Source: Octadecabacter temperatus
GTDB lineage: Bacteria > Pseudomonadota > Alphaproteobacteria > Rhodobacterales > Rhodobacteraceae
Assembly (NCBI RefSeq): GCF_001187845.1
Contig: NZ_CP012160.1
Span: forward strand, 124,001-188,000
Length of the DNA: 64,000 nt
Direction: 5' to 3'
Shown here: positions 1 through 8,926 of the stretch, piece by piece
Layout of the letters: each line of letters begins with the position of its first letter
Numbering within the stretch: position 1 is the stretch's first letter
Program-made: the position numbers and the translations under genes
The notes under the pieces: generated by a model
The model's input: the letters and a program-made list of their open reading frames with translations, nothing else
Database searches by the model: none
What the model was told of the DNA's origin: nothing

Positions 1-583
1 CTGCCAATTTGCCCAACGGTCCCGCGATATCCCCTTCGCCGCGATCAATACGCAAGGTCTCAGAGATCAGTGGTGCGCCGCCTGTAAGTGTCGGAAGGAC
101 GGTGGCGACCATCGCCTGAAACACAGACGGCACGCCAGCCATCACATGAACGTTTCGTACCGTGAACCCCGGTGCAATGCTCACGGGATTGTCGATCAGT
201 GTTGCACTGTCTGGAATGCGCGCCATACGCAAACGCGCATCGTTCATCTCATGTCCGTTTTTGTCGTAATGTGCCTGCAGTAGCGCCCGCGCGTCGTCGC
301 GCACATCGATATGATCATCAAACGCCGCTGCGATGCAATCCGCTGTAATGTCATCATGGGTCGGTCCAATACCGCCGGATGTGAACACAGTATCAAATGC
401 GGCGCTAAGCGATTTCACGGCGGCAATAATCGCTGGCGCATCGTCACTCACAAAACGGACCTCAACGAGGTCAATTCCCGCTTCTGTAAGCTGTCCCGCA
501 AGATGATACATATTCGCATCGCGCGTGCGTCCTGAGAGGATTTCGTCGCCGATAACGAGCATCGCGGCAGTTGGATTGGGCAT
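1..583 (-). CDS. CinA-like molybdopterin-binding domain protein (partial, C-terminus off the window)
   Basis: Reading leftwards from an ATG at 583, the frame stays open to the window edge (about 194 codons). The N-terminus MPNPTAAMLVIGDEILSGRT and the later TSGGIGPTHDD motif are the MoCF_biosynth (MoaB/Mog-like) signature seen in CinA and its stand-alone relatives. Members bind molybdopterin or act on nucleotide-type substrates; the exact reaction of the short alphaproteobacterial form is not established. It is divergent from sfsA with only about 40 bp between the starts, so the two probably share a promoter region. The frame has no break; only the missing C-terminus limits the call. Confidence 0.85.
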   Translation of the reverse strand, partial: MPNPTAAMLVIGDEILSGRTRDANMYHLAGQLTEAGIDLVEVRFVSDDAPAIIAAVKSLSAAFDTVFTSGGIGPTHDDITADCIAAAFDDHIDVRDDARALLQAHYDKNGHEMNDARLRMARIPDSATLIDNPVSIAPGFTVRNVHVMAGVPSVFQAMVATVLPTLTGGAPLISETLRIDRGEGDIAGPLGKLA

Positions 584-623
584 ACGGGTTCTCCTGCTTT
601 CTTGAATGGTATAAATGCGCCCC

Positions 624-1319
624 ATGCGCTTTGCCACTCCCCTTGTTTCCGCCCGTCTAATCCGTCGCTACATGCGTTTCCTGTCTGATATGGAACTAGA
701 AGACGGCAGCGTTGTGAAGGCCCACTGCCCCAACCCCGGTTCAATGATGGGATTGAAGGACGAAGGCATACGCGTCTGGATTGAGGGCAACGATGATCCC
801 AAGAAAAAACTCGACTGGGGCTGGCGCTTGATTGAGCTAGATGATGCATTTGTTGGGATCGACACGGGGGCCGCAAATGGCATCGTCGCGGAAGCATTGT
901 CGAACGGCATCGCGGACCTTGGCGAGTACGAAACGATCCGCCCAGAAGTAAAATACCGCGAGAAAAGCCGAGTGGATTTCTTGCTAAGCGCAGAGGGGCG
1001 GCGCGATTGCTACCTTGAGGTCAAGTCAGTGACCTTATCACGCGAAACAGGGCTGGCTGAATTTCCTGACAGCGTAACTGCACGCGGGGCCAAGCATCTT
1101 GGGGATCTGGCTGCGATGGTCGAACAAGGGCACCGCGCGGTGCTGCTGTTCTTGGTCCAACGCACGGATTGCACGCATGTGACGCTTGCCGCCGATCTGG
1201 ACCCAACCTACGCCGCCGCGTTCAAATCCGCATTGGCTGCGGGGGTAGAGGTGATGTGTTTTGACTGCACTATATCTCCAGAAGGAATATCACTGGCGAA
1301 CCGTTTGCCATTTGGCTGA
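624..1319 (+). CDS. sfsA: SfsA, sugar fermentation stimulation protein / putative DNA-binding nuclease-fold protein
   Basis: About 231 aa with the SfsA core: MRFATPLVSARLIRRYMRF at the start, then AHCPNPGSMMG (residues about 34-44) and RVDFLL plus a YLEVKSVTL strand, which resembles a restriction-nuclease-like fold (D...E-x-K). The family was named for a maltose phenotype in E. coli; its biochemical role is unclear. An in-frame ATG at 615 would add three residues. I chose 624 because family members normally begin at the M-R-F-x-T-P segment. Neither start has a strong ribosome-binding site. Methionine aminopeptidase follows on the same strand after about 100 bp, a pairing I recall from other Rhodobacterales. 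Confidence 0.9.
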   Translation: MRFATPLVSARLIRRYMRFLSDMELEDGSVVKAHCPNPGSMMGLKDEGIRVWIEGNDDPKKKLDWGWRLIELDDAFVGIDTGAANGIVAEALSNGIADLGEYETIRPEVKYREKSRVDFLLSAEGRRDCYLEVKSVTLSRETGLAEFPDSVTARGAKHLGDLAAMVEQGHRAVLLFLVQRTDCTHVTLAADLDPTYAAAFKSALAAGVEVMCFDCTISPEGISLANRLPFG

Positions 1320-1418
1320 ACAGGCCTTCGACGATCGTTTTTTGACCAAGATGAAGCAAGGGGTTTAGAAACGTGGATGTTTGTCCTATTTGGAACATAA
1401 GCAAGAAGGATAATCGGT

Positions 1419-2228
1419 TTGAATAGTTCAAAAGCACGGCTGACCAAAGATGGTATTCGTCTCTATGACGTTGCTGAATTTGATGGAATGCGAAACGCAG
1501 GCCGTTTGGCCGCCGAAATTCTGGATCGCATCGCTGAACACGTGACACCGGGTCAGTCCACCGGTGAACTTGATCGCTTGATCACGCAATGGGTCGACGA
1601 GGCCGGCGCGACGTCCGCAACGATCGGCTATAAAGGGTACCAACACGCGAGCTGTATCAGCGTGAACCACGTCGTTTGCCACGGCATCCCGGGTGAAAAG
1701 GCGCTGAAGTCCGGCGATATCATCAACATCGATGTTACCGTAATTGTGGACGGTTGGTTCGGCGATACGAGCCGGATGTACGTTGCAGGTGGCAAACCGA
1801 GCGTTAAGGCGAAGCGGCTAATCGACGTGACCCATGATGCGCTAATGCGGTCTATCGAGGTGGCGAAACCGGGCAATACATTCGGCGACATCGGCCACGC
1901 GATCCAAACCTATGTTGAAGCACAGCGTATGTCTGTCGTACGCGATTTTTGTGGCCACGGCCTTGGGCTTGTTTTCCACGCACCACCCAATGTGCTTCAT
2001 TACGGGCGTGCGGGAACTGGGCCAATGCTGGAAGAAGGCATGATCTTTACGATCGAACCGATGGTGAACCTTGGGCGCCCCGAGACAAAAATCTTGGCGG
2101 ATGATTGGACAGCGGTCACACGCGACAAATCCCTGTCTGCGCAGTTTGAACATTCCATCGGCATCACGGCGACAGGCGCGGAAATCTTTACGCTTTCACC
2201 TGCGCATAAGTTCCACCCAACGTTCTAG
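1419..2228 (+). CDS. map: Type I methionine aminopeptidase
   Basis: 269 aa. It removes the initiator methionine from nascent proteins as a dinuclear metal enzyme. Visible metal ligands include the aspartates in INIDVTVIVDGWFGDTSRM, the GHGLG histidine and the glutamates in FTIEPM and FEHSIGI. The start is a TTG at 1419, supported by AAGAAGGA at 1403-1410 with about 8 nt spacing; no ATG or GTG fits better. Its TAG stop is shared with the opposite-strand HAD gene through the palindrome CTAG (2225-2228). Two peptide-deformylase-type genes and fmt, which act in the same N-terminal maturation route, lie near 58-60 kb. Confidence 0.96.
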   Translation: MNSSKARLTKDGIRLYDVAEFDGMRNAGRLAAEILDRIAEHVTPGQSTGELDRLITQWVDEAGATSATIGYKGYQHASCISVNHVVCHGIPGEKALKSGDIINIDVTVIVDGWFGDTSRMYVAGGKPSVKAKRLIDVTHDALMRSIEVAKPGNTFGDIGHAIQTYVEAQRMSVVRDFCGHGLGLVFHAPPNVLHYGRAGTGPMLEEGMIFTIEPMVNLGRPETKILADDWTAVTRDKSLSAQFEHSIGITATGAEIFTLSPAHKFHPTF

Positions 2229-2866
2229 CCAAGAATGAGGCGCTGGGCCGCCGCCATTGAATTGACGACGGTCGCGCCCACTTCGGCTAGATGCGCGTCT
2301 TGGCCTTCCGTGGCGAACCCGATGGTGTTTACTCCCGCGTTTATCCCCGCTTGGCACCCCGGAACTGAGTCATCAATCATGTACGATTTCTCAGGGTCCG
2401 CGCCCGTTTGTGCAATTGCATGCAGGATCATCGCGGGGTCGGGTTTCGCGGCATAGGTCTCGCGGCTAAGGATACACCCGTTTAGTCTGTCCCAAAGACC
2501 AGACGGCCCAAGGGACAGCCCCATGCGCTTCATCGTGCCATTTGAGGCTACATAAATCGGGACGCTTGCACCCTCGAGCGCCGTGATCAAATCCAGCACG
2601 CCTTCAAACACAGCGACTCCCTGCGCAATGCGGGCGTGAATTAGGGTGTTCATGTCTTCAACCCAACCCGCAGGCAGTTTCGCGCCGCGACGCATCGCTT
2701 CGTCGCGCATGATCGGCGTGGTGCCACCTGTGAATTCACTTGCCAGCTGGTGCGGAGTTACTGGTAGGCCATGCGCGGTTATGCTTTTGGCGAACACCTC
2801 AAACATCGGGCCTTCGGTGTCCACAAGAACACCGTCGCAATCAAAAACAACGAGATCGGGGATCAT
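2225..2866 (-). CDS. HAD-superfamily (subfamily IA) hydrolase, phosphoglycolate-phosphatase-like
   Basis: 213 aa with the HAD nucleophile motif DCDGV at residues 9-13, a helical cap, the VASNGT motif II and a KPDP / MIDDS acidic motif III-IV. Such enzymes hydrolyse phosphate esters of small metabolites. The substrate cannot be read from sequence; sugar phosphates or phosphoglycolate are typical for this branch. The start overlaps the end of rsmD by 4 nt (ATGA), so it is co-transcribed with rsmD and the flavin reductase upstream. Confidence 0.85.
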   Translation of the reverse strand: MIPDLVVFDCDGVLVDTEGPMFEVFAKSITAHGLPVTPHQLASEFTGGTTPIMRDEAMRRGAKLPAGWVEDMNTLIHARIAQGVAVFEGVLDLITALEGASVPIYVASNGTMKRMGLSLGPSGLWDRLNGCILSRETYAAKPDPAMILHAIAQTGADPEKSYMIDDSVPGCQAGINAGVNTIGFATEGQDAHLAEVGATVVNSMAAAQRLILG

Positions 2867-3408
2867 GGTGCCCTCAACAATGTAATGTGCGTGTCACCGT
2901 AGCGGCGCAGATCGACCTGCGCGAAACCTGCAACAGGTTGCGGTGCGCTGTCTTCCATCACAATCAGCGCGTCTGGGGCCAGCCAACCTTGCGCTTTTGC
3001 CAGTTTAACTGCCGGACCGCCAAGATATTTGCCATACGGCGGGTCGAGAAAAACGAGATCGCAGGGCGCAGATGTAGCGGGCAATTTATCAGCGGCACAG
3101 CTAAGCACTGTCGCATCCGCGACGCGTTTCGCCTTGCTAAGGTTCTCACGGATAAGCCCCTGCGCCACGCGACCGTTGTCCACAAAAGTCGCATGCGTTG
3201 CACCGCGCGATAGGGCCTCAAGGCCAAGCGCGCCGGTGCCCGCAAACAGGTCCAACACGCGTGCGCCATGCGGTAGGCCATGGCCCATAAGCACGTTGAA
3301 AAGGCTCTCACGGACGCGGTCGGGTGTCGGGCGCAAATGCGCGCCTTCGTCGCCTTTGCCGACGCTCGCAAGTGTCAGGCCACGATGCTGGCCGCCAATG
3401 ATTCTCAT
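2863..3408 (-). CDS. rsmD: 16S rRNA (guanine-N2)-methyltransferase RsmD
   Basis: 181 aa. MRIIGG at the N-terminus, the SAM-binding segment VLDLFAGTGALG (residues 51-62) and the catalytic DPPY motif at 122-125 are diagnostic of RsmD, which makes m2G966 in 16S rRNA. The gene sits between the flavin reductase (4 nt overlap upstream) and the HAD hydrolase (4 nt overlap downstream), so the three form one tightly coupled minus-strand operon. Confidence 0.93.
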   Translation of the reverse strand: MRIIGGQHRGLTLASVGKGDEGAHLRPTPDRVRESLFNVLMGHGLPHGARVLDLFAGTGALGLEALSRGATHATFVDNGRVAQGLIRENLSKAKRVADATVLSCAADKLPATSAPCDLVFLDPPYGKYLGGPAVKLAKAQGWLAPDALIVMEDSAPQPVAGFAQVDLRRYGDTHITLLRAP

Positions 3409-4613
3409 GACTTCAGAAGGGCTTTCATGTCGGTTTCAGGGTCTGCGATTACGCTCGGTGCTGGGGATTTCCCTGCTTCAATCAGACGCTTTCCAACCAT
3501 GTAGTTTCGCGGGTCATTCATCGCATCCACGGCGATCAGCGTATCGTCACGGTAGTACCAATGCGAACGTGCATCGCCCGTCTCGCGGGTCACGACATCC
3601 GTGTATCCAAGGTTAAGCCCTGCGATTTGCAGTTTGGTGTCGTATTGGTCAGACCAGAACCAAGGTTTTGGGGTATACGTCTTTTCCGCACCAAGCATGT
3701 TCTGTGCCACGATTTCCGCTTGATCAATCGCATTGCCAACGCTCTCGAGGCGGATCTGTGAACCATTCCACTCCAACGTGGCACAGTCCCCTGCGGCCCA
3801 AATGTGCGGGTCAGATGTGCGCCCAAAGGCGTCTGTGACAATGCCGTTGTCACAGGTAACGCCTGCATTTTGAGCCAGCACTGTCGCTGGGTAAATACCC
3901 ACACCAACAATCGCAAAATCAACCTCAATCTCGCTTCCATCGGACAATACCGCGCCAGTGACGCGATCCTCCCCCACAAGCCGCTCTAGGCCGACGCCTT
4001 CGCGAATGTCTACGCTATGTCCGCTGTGAAGTGTGCGAAAGAAATCGGATGTTTCGGGCGCGGCGACACGTTGCAAAATGCGGCCCGCCATTTCGACAAG
4101 GATCACCTGCAGGCCCATCTTGGCGGCAACCGCAGCGGCCTCAAGGCCGATATACCCACCACCGATGACCAGAAGACGGCGTCCAGCGGCAAATTCGGGC
4201 TTCAATGCATCTGCATCAGCAAGGTCGCGCACTGTGAAGACACCCTCCAGTTCGCCACCAATCGCGGCGGGCAATGTGCGCGGGTGTGAGCCTGTGGTAA
4301 ACGCGAGGTGGTCGTATGACAGTACTTCGTCCCCCTCAAGCGTCACGGTTTTTGAAGCCGGATCAACCGAAACTGCACGCGTCCCCGTGCGCAGATTGAT
4401 GTCATTGCCTTCGTACCATTCACGCGGACGTAAAAAGAGGCGTTCGCGCTCCATTTCACCCAGCAAGTAGGCTTTCGACAATGCGGGCCTTTGGTATGGC
4501 GGACCCGTTTCGGCACCCAGCAAAGTGATCTCGCCTTCAAAACCTTCGCTGCGTAGTTTTCCAACCAGAGAAGCCCCTGCTTGGCCTGCGCCGATCACAA
4601 CAATATTGCTCAT
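3405..4613 (-). CDS. FAD-dependent ferredoxin/rubredoxin-reductase-like oxidoreductase
   Basis: 402 aa. It has an N-terminal FAD-binding GxGxxG (VVIGAGQAGAS), PYQRPALSKAYL typical of ferredoxin-NAD reductases of oxygenase and P450 systems, a second Rossmann NAD site (LLVIGGGYIGLEAA) and the IWAAGDCA motif. These enzymes pass electrons from NAD(P)H to a small iron-sulfur protein. The ferredoxin partner and oxygenase are not nearby, so the physiological acceptor is unknown. First gene of the operon with rsmD and the HAD hydrolase; divergent from the peroxiredoxin with an 82 bp gap. Confidence 0.88.
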   Translation of the reverse strand: MSNIVVIGAGQAGASLVGKLRSEGFEGEITLLGAETGPPYQRPALSKAYLLGEMERERLFLRPREWYEGNDINLRTGTRAVSVDPASKTVTLEGDEVLSYDHLAFTTGSHPRTLPAAIGGELEGVFTVRDLADADALKPEFAAGRRLLVIGGGYIGLEAAAVAAKMGLQVILVEMAGRILQRVAAPETSDFFRTLHSGHSVDIREGVGLERLVGEDRVTGAVLSDGSEIEVDFAIVGVGIYPATVLAQNAGVTCDNGIVTDAFGRTSDPHIWAAGDCATLEWNGSQIRLESVGNAIDQAEIVAQNMLGAEKTYTPKPWFWSDQYDTKLQIAGLNLGYTDVVTRETGDARSHWYYRDDTLIAVDAMNDPRNYMVGKRLIEAGKSPAPSVIADPETDMKALLKS

Positions 4614-4695
4614 TGGACGTTTCCTGTCTGGTTGCTGCCAAAACGGACCCTATATTGCTGCTCAGGATGAACGCAATTGCCGAAAGGGGCACTTA

Positions 4696-5187
4696 ATGAC
4701 GATTTCAGTAGGCGACAAACTTCCAGACGTGATGCTTGTGAAGATGGGTGAAGACGGTCCTGAAGGGATTTCCGTTTCAACACTGACCGAAGGGCGCACT
4801 GTCGTCATCTTCGCAGTACCTGGTGCCTTCACGCCAACGTGTCACTCTGCACACGTGCCGAGCTTCATTCGCACCAAGGATGAATTTCTTGAAAGCGGTG
4901 TGGATGAGATCATCTGTCTGTCCGTCAATGACCCGTTCGTTATGGGAAACTGGGGTGAAGTGACCGGCGCGACTGAGGCAGAAATCGCGATGATCGGCGA
5001 CCCGAGTGCGGAATTCACCAAAGCGATCGGCATGGACTTCTCAGCACCACCCGCAGGCCTCGTTGATCGTTCAAAGCGTTACGCGATGGTTGTGATGGAC
5101 GGTGAAGTGAAAATTCTTCACGAGGAGAAAAGCCCCGGCGAATGCGAGATTTCCGCCGGCGAAGCACTGCTCGACGCATTAGAATAA
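4696..5187 (+). CDS. Peroxiredoxin, Prx5 (hybrid Prx/Grx) family
   Basis: 163 aa. Reduces hydrogen peroxide and alkyl hydroperoxides. PGAFTPTCH (residues 42-50) carries the peroxidatic Cys49. The surrounding DEFLESGVDEIICLSVNDPFVMGNW is typical of the Prx5 subgroup that commonly uses glutathione/glutaredoxin. ATG at 4696 follows GAAAGGGGC at about 8 nt. An upstream in-frame extension exists but is not needed for the fold. Monocistronic: divergent from the flavin reductase and convergent with phhB. Confidence 0.93.
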   Translation: MTISVGDKLPDVMLVKMGEDGPEGISVSTLTEGRTVVIFAVPGAFTPTCHSAHVPSFIRTKDEFLESGVDEIICLSVNDPFVMGNWGEVTGATEAEIAMIGDPSAEFTKAIGMDFSAPPAGLVDRSKRYAMVVMDGEVKILHEEKSPGECEISAGEALLDALE

Positions 5188-5224
5188 AACAAATCCGCCA
5201 CGGGCCATTCTGGTTCGTGGCGGG
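5186..5224 (-). terminator. Rho-independent-type hairpin after phhB
   Basis: CCGCCACG at 5195-5202 pairs perfectly with CGTGGCGG at 5216-5223. Read on the minus strand the hairpin is followed by ATTTGTTTTATT, a T-rich run, as expected for a terminator of phhB. It lies in the 37 bp between two convergent genes, so it may also slow transcription from the peroxiredoxin side. Confidence 0.7.
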
Positions 5225-5503
5225 CTACTTGGCCAGCGCATCCATGCGTTTTGCTAGCTTCAGGTCCAGATCCGTTAAACCACCTGTGTCATGGGTGATG
5301 AGCGTAACATTGACGGTTTTGTAGACATTCGACCATTCAGGATGATGGTTCAGTTTTTCGGCAACGATAGCAACCGAGGTCATCCAGCCGAACGCTTCAA
5401 CAAAATTGCGAAACGTGAACGTCTTTTGGGCGGAGGTTTCACCAACGTTCCAGCCCGCCGCAACCAAAGCGTTGCGCCCAGCATTGTCTAAGGCATCACT
5501 CAT
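5225..5503 (-). CDS. phhB: Pterin-4a-carbinolamine dehydratase
   Basis: 92 aa, the normal length of the family. Dehydrates 4a-hydroxytetrahydropterin, which supports pterin recycling after aromatic hydroxylation. KLNHHPEW (the HHPE catalytic pair), [13 protein letters not shown] and the C-terminal [23 protein letters not shown] are hallmark segments. The start overlaps the end of the FemAB-like gene by 4 nt. No phenylalanine hydroxylase gene is nearby. Confidence 0.93.
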   Translation of the reverse strand: MSDALDNAGRNALVAAGWNVGETSAQKTFTFRNFVEAFGWMTSVAIVAEKLNHHPEWSNVYKTVNVTLITHDTGGLTDLDLKLAKRMDALAK

Positions 5504-6684
5504 TCTTGCTCCTCGACCTTCACGGCTTTGAACGGACCATAAGACGTAAGAATTTCAATTTCCTCATCCACAGCCGCGCGTTCCCGCTCAAGATACTCTG
5601 CAACAGCGCCGCGAAACCCAGCATCATTAAACCAGTGTAACGAATGGGTCGTAGCGGGGAGATAGCCACGCGCCAACTTGTGCTCGCCTTGCGCGCCGGC
5701 CTCAACACGTTTCAACCCATGCGCAATCGCGTAATCGATGGCTTGATAATAGCAGATTTCAAAATGCAGGCAGGGGTGATGTTGCGTGCAACCCCAATAT
5801 CGCCCGTAAAGTGTATCGCGGCCAATCATATTGAACGCGCCCGCGATCGGCACACCATCTTGCATCGCAAAAACCAATAACACGTCATCGCGCATTTGCG
5901 CATGGGCGATCTCGAAAAATTCACGCGTAAGGTAGGGCTGCCCCCATTTCCGTGCGCCGGTGTCTTGGTAGAACTCCCACATCGCATCCCAATGGTGCGG
6001 TTGAATTTGCGCTCCGGTCAGCTGGACGATCTCGCCGCCGAACGCTTGCGCTGCTTTGCGTTCCTTACGAAGTGTTTTGCGCTTTCGCGATGACAGCACA
6101 TCCAGAAAGCCGTCCCAATCCGCGTAACCGTCATTCATCCAGTGGTATTGCTGCGATGTTCGCGGCAACAGTCCCATCTCGGCTCCTGCCAACGCTTCAG
6201 CCTCAGTACAGAATGTCGTGTGGAAGGATGAAAGATCATTGTCCGACACAATCTGCACAGCGCCTTGAACAAGCGCGGACATGCCCTGAACCTCATGCCC
6301 GGCGCGTGTTAGGAACCTTCGACCTGTTGCTGGGGTGAACGGAACCGCAATTTGTAGTTTAGGGTAATACCGCCCACCGGACCTTTCAAACGCTTGCGCG
6401 AAGTTGTGGTCAAACATGTACTCGCCCTGCGAGTGGCTTTTGCCATAGAGCGGCGCACAAGCAATGATTTCGCCATTTTGATCCGCCGTCAGATAGTGTG
6501 GGCTCCACCCGGTTCCGCCGCCCACGCTACCGCTGTCTTCAAGCGCTTTTAAAAACCGGTAAGTCGTGAACGGGTCAATCGCACGGCCATCGCTGGCCTC
6601 AGGGCAAGCACAGGCATCCCACGCGGCAGGATCAACCGTCGCGAGTGACGTGTGGGTCGTGATTTCAATTGTACTGCCGTCCAT
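5500..6684 (-). CDS. FemAB-like GNAT-fold protein (peptidogalycan biosynthesis family, DUF482)
   Basis: 394 aa. Resembles the COG3146/DUF482 group: WHYEFYQDTG-like helix ([18 protein letters not shown]), [10 protein letters not shown] and the C-terminal [16 protein letters not shown]. These proteins have a tandem acyltransferase-like fold related to FemAB peptidyl transferases. The substrate is not known experimentally. It lies between a glycerophosphodiesterase and phhB on the same strand. Function beyond the fold is not supported. Confidence 0.82.
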   Translation of the reverse strand: MDGSTIEITTHTSLATVDPAAWDACACPEASDGRAIDPFTTYRFLKALEDSGSVGGGTGWSPHYLTADQNGEIIACAPLYGKSHSQGEYMFDHNFAQAFERSGGRYYPKLQIAVPFTPATGRRFLTRAGHEVQGMSALVQGAVQIVSDNDLSSFHTTFCTEAEALAGAEMGLLPRTSQQYHWMNDGYADWDGFLDVLSSRKRKTLRKERKAAQAFGGEIVQLTGAQIQPHHWDAMWEFYQDTGARKWGQPYLTREFFEIAHAQMRDDVLLVFAMQDGVPIAGAFNMIGRDTLYGRYWGCTQHHPCLHFEICYYQAIDYAIAHGLKRVEAGAQGEHKLARGYLPATTHSLHWFNDAGFRGAVAEYLERERAAVDEEIEILTSYGPFKAVKVEEQE

Positions 6685-6714
6685 GCCTAAGAAGTGGCAT
6701 CTCTGGGCGCAGGG

Positions 6715-7461
6715 TCAAGCACGGTATCCCTCAAAGGTGATGTTGTCCGCAATTTGGCGGGCGCGTGCTTCAACTTCAGGACTGCGTACTGTCCAACACA
6801 AAACCGGAATACCGCGTGCTTTCAATGCTGCCACGGAAGGCGAAGTAAGATCATCCTGCTGGTGGCTGATGAAACAGGCACCTACACGATCAAAATCAGG
6901 GATTTCACGTAGGGTGGAACGCACCGTTTCGGGCACGATTGGCCAATCCTTTGCAGGATAGGGGCACGTTGTAATCCCGCGCGGCAAGTCCGGTGCAAAA
7001 CTCTGACAGGCCGCGACTGAATGCGGATTGAACGACATTAGCGCGACGTCGCCAGCATAGCCCTTAAGTTCCTCGCACACAGCCTCCTCAAGTTCGCCTA
7101 CGTTGGGGCCTAGCGCGCCGTCTTGGTCCTTGATCTCAATCAGCAACGGTACGCGCTTCGCAACAGCCTTCAGAACTTGTGCCAAAGTCGGGATGCAACC
7201 GCCCCCACCGGAAAGACGGATCCCCCCAAGCTCTGCGGCAGTCCGCATTGCCACAGGCCCAGTCTCATGCGTTAGCCGCCCAAGGTCGTAGTCATGAAAC
7301 ACCATCGGCACACCATCTTTTGACGGATGGATGTCGATTTCAATCCCGTAGCCCGCGGCGACAGCGGCCCGAATAGCCGCCATTGAGTTTTCTGCAACCT
7401 TGTCATCGTGCAAGGCACGGTGCGCCAAAGGCTGCGCCAAGAAGGAAACAGGCAGCGTCAC
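6715..7461 (-). CDS. Glycerophosphodiester phosphodiesterase family protein
   Basis: 248 aa. GDPD TIM-barrel motifs: AHRALHDDKVAENSMAA (catalytic HR and EN), EIDIHPSKDGVPMVFHD and LLIEIKDQ. Releases glycerol 3-phosphate or the head group from glycerophosphodiesters. There is no signal peptide, so it is a cytoplasmic form. It overlaps the end of the RidA-family gene by 4 nt, making a translationally coupled pair. Confidence 0.9.
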   Translation of the reverse strand: MTLPVSFLAQPLAHRALHDDKVAENSMAAIRAAVAAGYGIEIDIHPSKDGVPMVFHDYDLGRLTHETGPVAMRTAAELGGIRLSGGGGCIPTLAQVLKAVAKRVPLLIEIKDQDGALGPNVGELEEAVCEELKGYAGDVALMSFNPHSVAACQSFAPDLPRGITTCPYPAKDWPIVPETVRSTLREIPDFDRVGACFISHQQDDLTSPSVAALKARGIPVLCWTVRSPEVEARARQIADNITFEGYRA

Positions 7462-7916
7462 GCGATTTCAAAGATTGCTTCGATTTCAACGGCCACTCCA
7501 AACGGCAGCGATGCGGCTGAAACAGCACTGCGCGAATGGCGGCCCTTGTCGCCTAACGCTTCGACCATGAAGTCCGAACAGCCATTGATCACTTTCGGCT
7601 GGTCGCCAAATTCTGGTGTGGAATTCACGAATCCAACCAGCTTCACAACCCGCACAAGTCGTTCAATATCGCCATCACAGCCAGCCTTCAGTTGCGCAAG
7701 AAGACTGATCGCACAGGATTTAGCCGCTTCTGCGCCCTCTTCTGCGGTCATTGTCTCGCCGAGCTTTCCAGTGATGAACCCATCCGAATTGGCCGAGATC
7801 TGGCCAGATACAAACAATAGGTTTCCGGTCTTAACCCACGGAACATAATTCGCAGCTGGGGCAGGGGCGTCAGGCAGGGTAACGCCAAGTTTTTTTAAAC
7901 GGGCTTCGATCGACAT
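7458..7916 (-). CDS. RidA family protein (YjgF/Rid, enamine/imine deaminase-like)
   Basis: 152 aa, the longer Rid subgroup (NNYVPWVKTGNLLFVSGQIS pattern). Conserved regions LLFVSGQIS, NLLAQLKAG-like ISLLAQLKAGCDGDIERLVRVVKLVGFVNS and the C-terminal GRHSRSAVSAASLPFGVAVEIEAIFEIA are visible. Rid proteins hydrolyse reactive enamines from PLP enzymes, but several subgroups lack that activity. The conserved arginine region near the C-terminus (GRHSRSAV) is present. First gene of an operon with the phosphodiesterase. Confidence 0.88.
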   Translation of the reverse strand: MSIEARLKKLGVTLPDAPAPAANYVPWVKTGNLLFVSGQISANSDGFITGKLGETMTAEEGAEAAKSCAISLLAQLKAGCDGDIERLVRVVKLVGFVNSTPEFGDQPKVINGCSDFMVEALGDKGRHSRSAVSAASLPFGVAVEIEAIFEIA

Positions 7917-8164
7917 TGGGGTTCTCCGATTCAGTTTCGCCTGACGCTAGCGACCTCGGATGGTGCGTGCAATGTGCTGCGGTGCCCATGCAGGTGGATT
8001 TAAACGGTTACTTTTTGCGCTGCGACCAGCGATCTGTTGCCTATTATACAACTGCTAAGTGGCGTAATTACTTCAAAATCGAATATCATGTTCACGCACT
8101 ACTGTTTTACGTTCATTAAGGTATTATCTCTCCTTCATTCCAATCGACTGCCGCAGGTTTTCCA
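7917..8164. other. Divergent intergenic region between the RidA operon and the mla operon
   Basis: About 250 bp that is clearly more AT-rich than its neighbours from about 8020 to 8130 (CTATTATACAAC, TTCATTAAGGTATTATC). It must hold the promoters for both divergent operons. I see no unambiguous -35/-10 pair, no known riboswitch and no credible gene. Confidence 0.5.
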
Positions 8165-8926
8165 TTGTTACATTCTGTTCTGACTAATTCGCGCACCGGA
8201 TGCGCTCTACTCGCGCTCGTAGCGCTGTCGGCCTGCGCTGTTCAGCAGCCAGGGGCAGAGTTCAACGATCCGTTCGAAGAGACAAACCGCAGCGTTCATG
8301 CCTTTAACAAAGGCCTTGATCGCGCGATTTTACGTCCTGCCGGACAGGTTGCCGCGGCTTTACCCGTAGAAATCACTGAACCCGTCGCGAACTTTGCGGA
8401 CAACGTTGGGCTTCCGGGTGCGGTGGCAAATGGTTTGTTGCAGGGCGACATTGGTGGATCCGCAACGAATACCTTCCGCTTCTTGATCAATACAACGGTC
8501 GGCATTGGCGGTCTGTTTGATCCTGCAGGTGCCATTGGCTTGGATGAGGAACCGACTGATTTTGGCGAAACCCTTTCCGTTTGGGGCGTTCCAGAAGGCG
8601 CCTACGTTGAATTGCCGGTGTTCGGCCCATCTACCCAGCGCGACATGGTTGGAATTATTGTTGATACGATTTTTGACCCCCTCGATCAGGTCGGAACATC
8701 ACCACAACTTGACTACGGAACAGGCTCTCGTGTTGCGGGCATCGCCATAACACGTGGTACATTTATGGATACCTTCGACAGCGTTTTGTATGAAAGCGCC
8801 GACAGCTACGCGCAGGCGCGCCTAGCGTACTTGCAAAACCGCCGGTTCGAATTAGGTGAAGAACCACCTGCCGGCGATGAAATTGACCCATTCTCAGGTG
8901 ATCTGAGTCTTGAAGGATTTGAGTAA
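8165..8926 (+). CDS. mlaA: MlaA (VacJ) lipoprotein of the outer-membrane lipid asymmetry system
   Basis: 253 aa. Lipoprotein signal with lipobox L-S-A-C, acylated Cys24. DPFEETNRSVHAFNKGLDRAILRPA, then FRFLINTTVGIGGLFDPA and PVFGPSTQRD are diagnostic for VacJ. It removes mislocalised phospholipids from the outer leaflet of the outer membrane and hands them to MlaC. The start appears to be TTG at 8165; no ATG is available before the lipobox. Its TAA stop overlaps the ATG of mlaC by 1 nt. Confidence 0.93.
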   Translation: MLHSVLTNSRTGCALLALVALSACAVQQPGAEFNDPFEETNRSVHAFNKGLDRAILRPAGQVAAALPVEITEPVANFADNVGLPGAVANGLLQGDIGGSATNTFRFLINTTVGIGGLFDPAGAIGLDEEPTDFGETLSVWGVPEGAYVELPVFGPSTQRDMVGIIVDTIFDPLDQVGTSPQLDYGTGSRVAGIAITRGTFMDTFDSVLYESADSYAQARLAYLQNRRFELGEEPPAGDEIDPFSGDLSLEGFE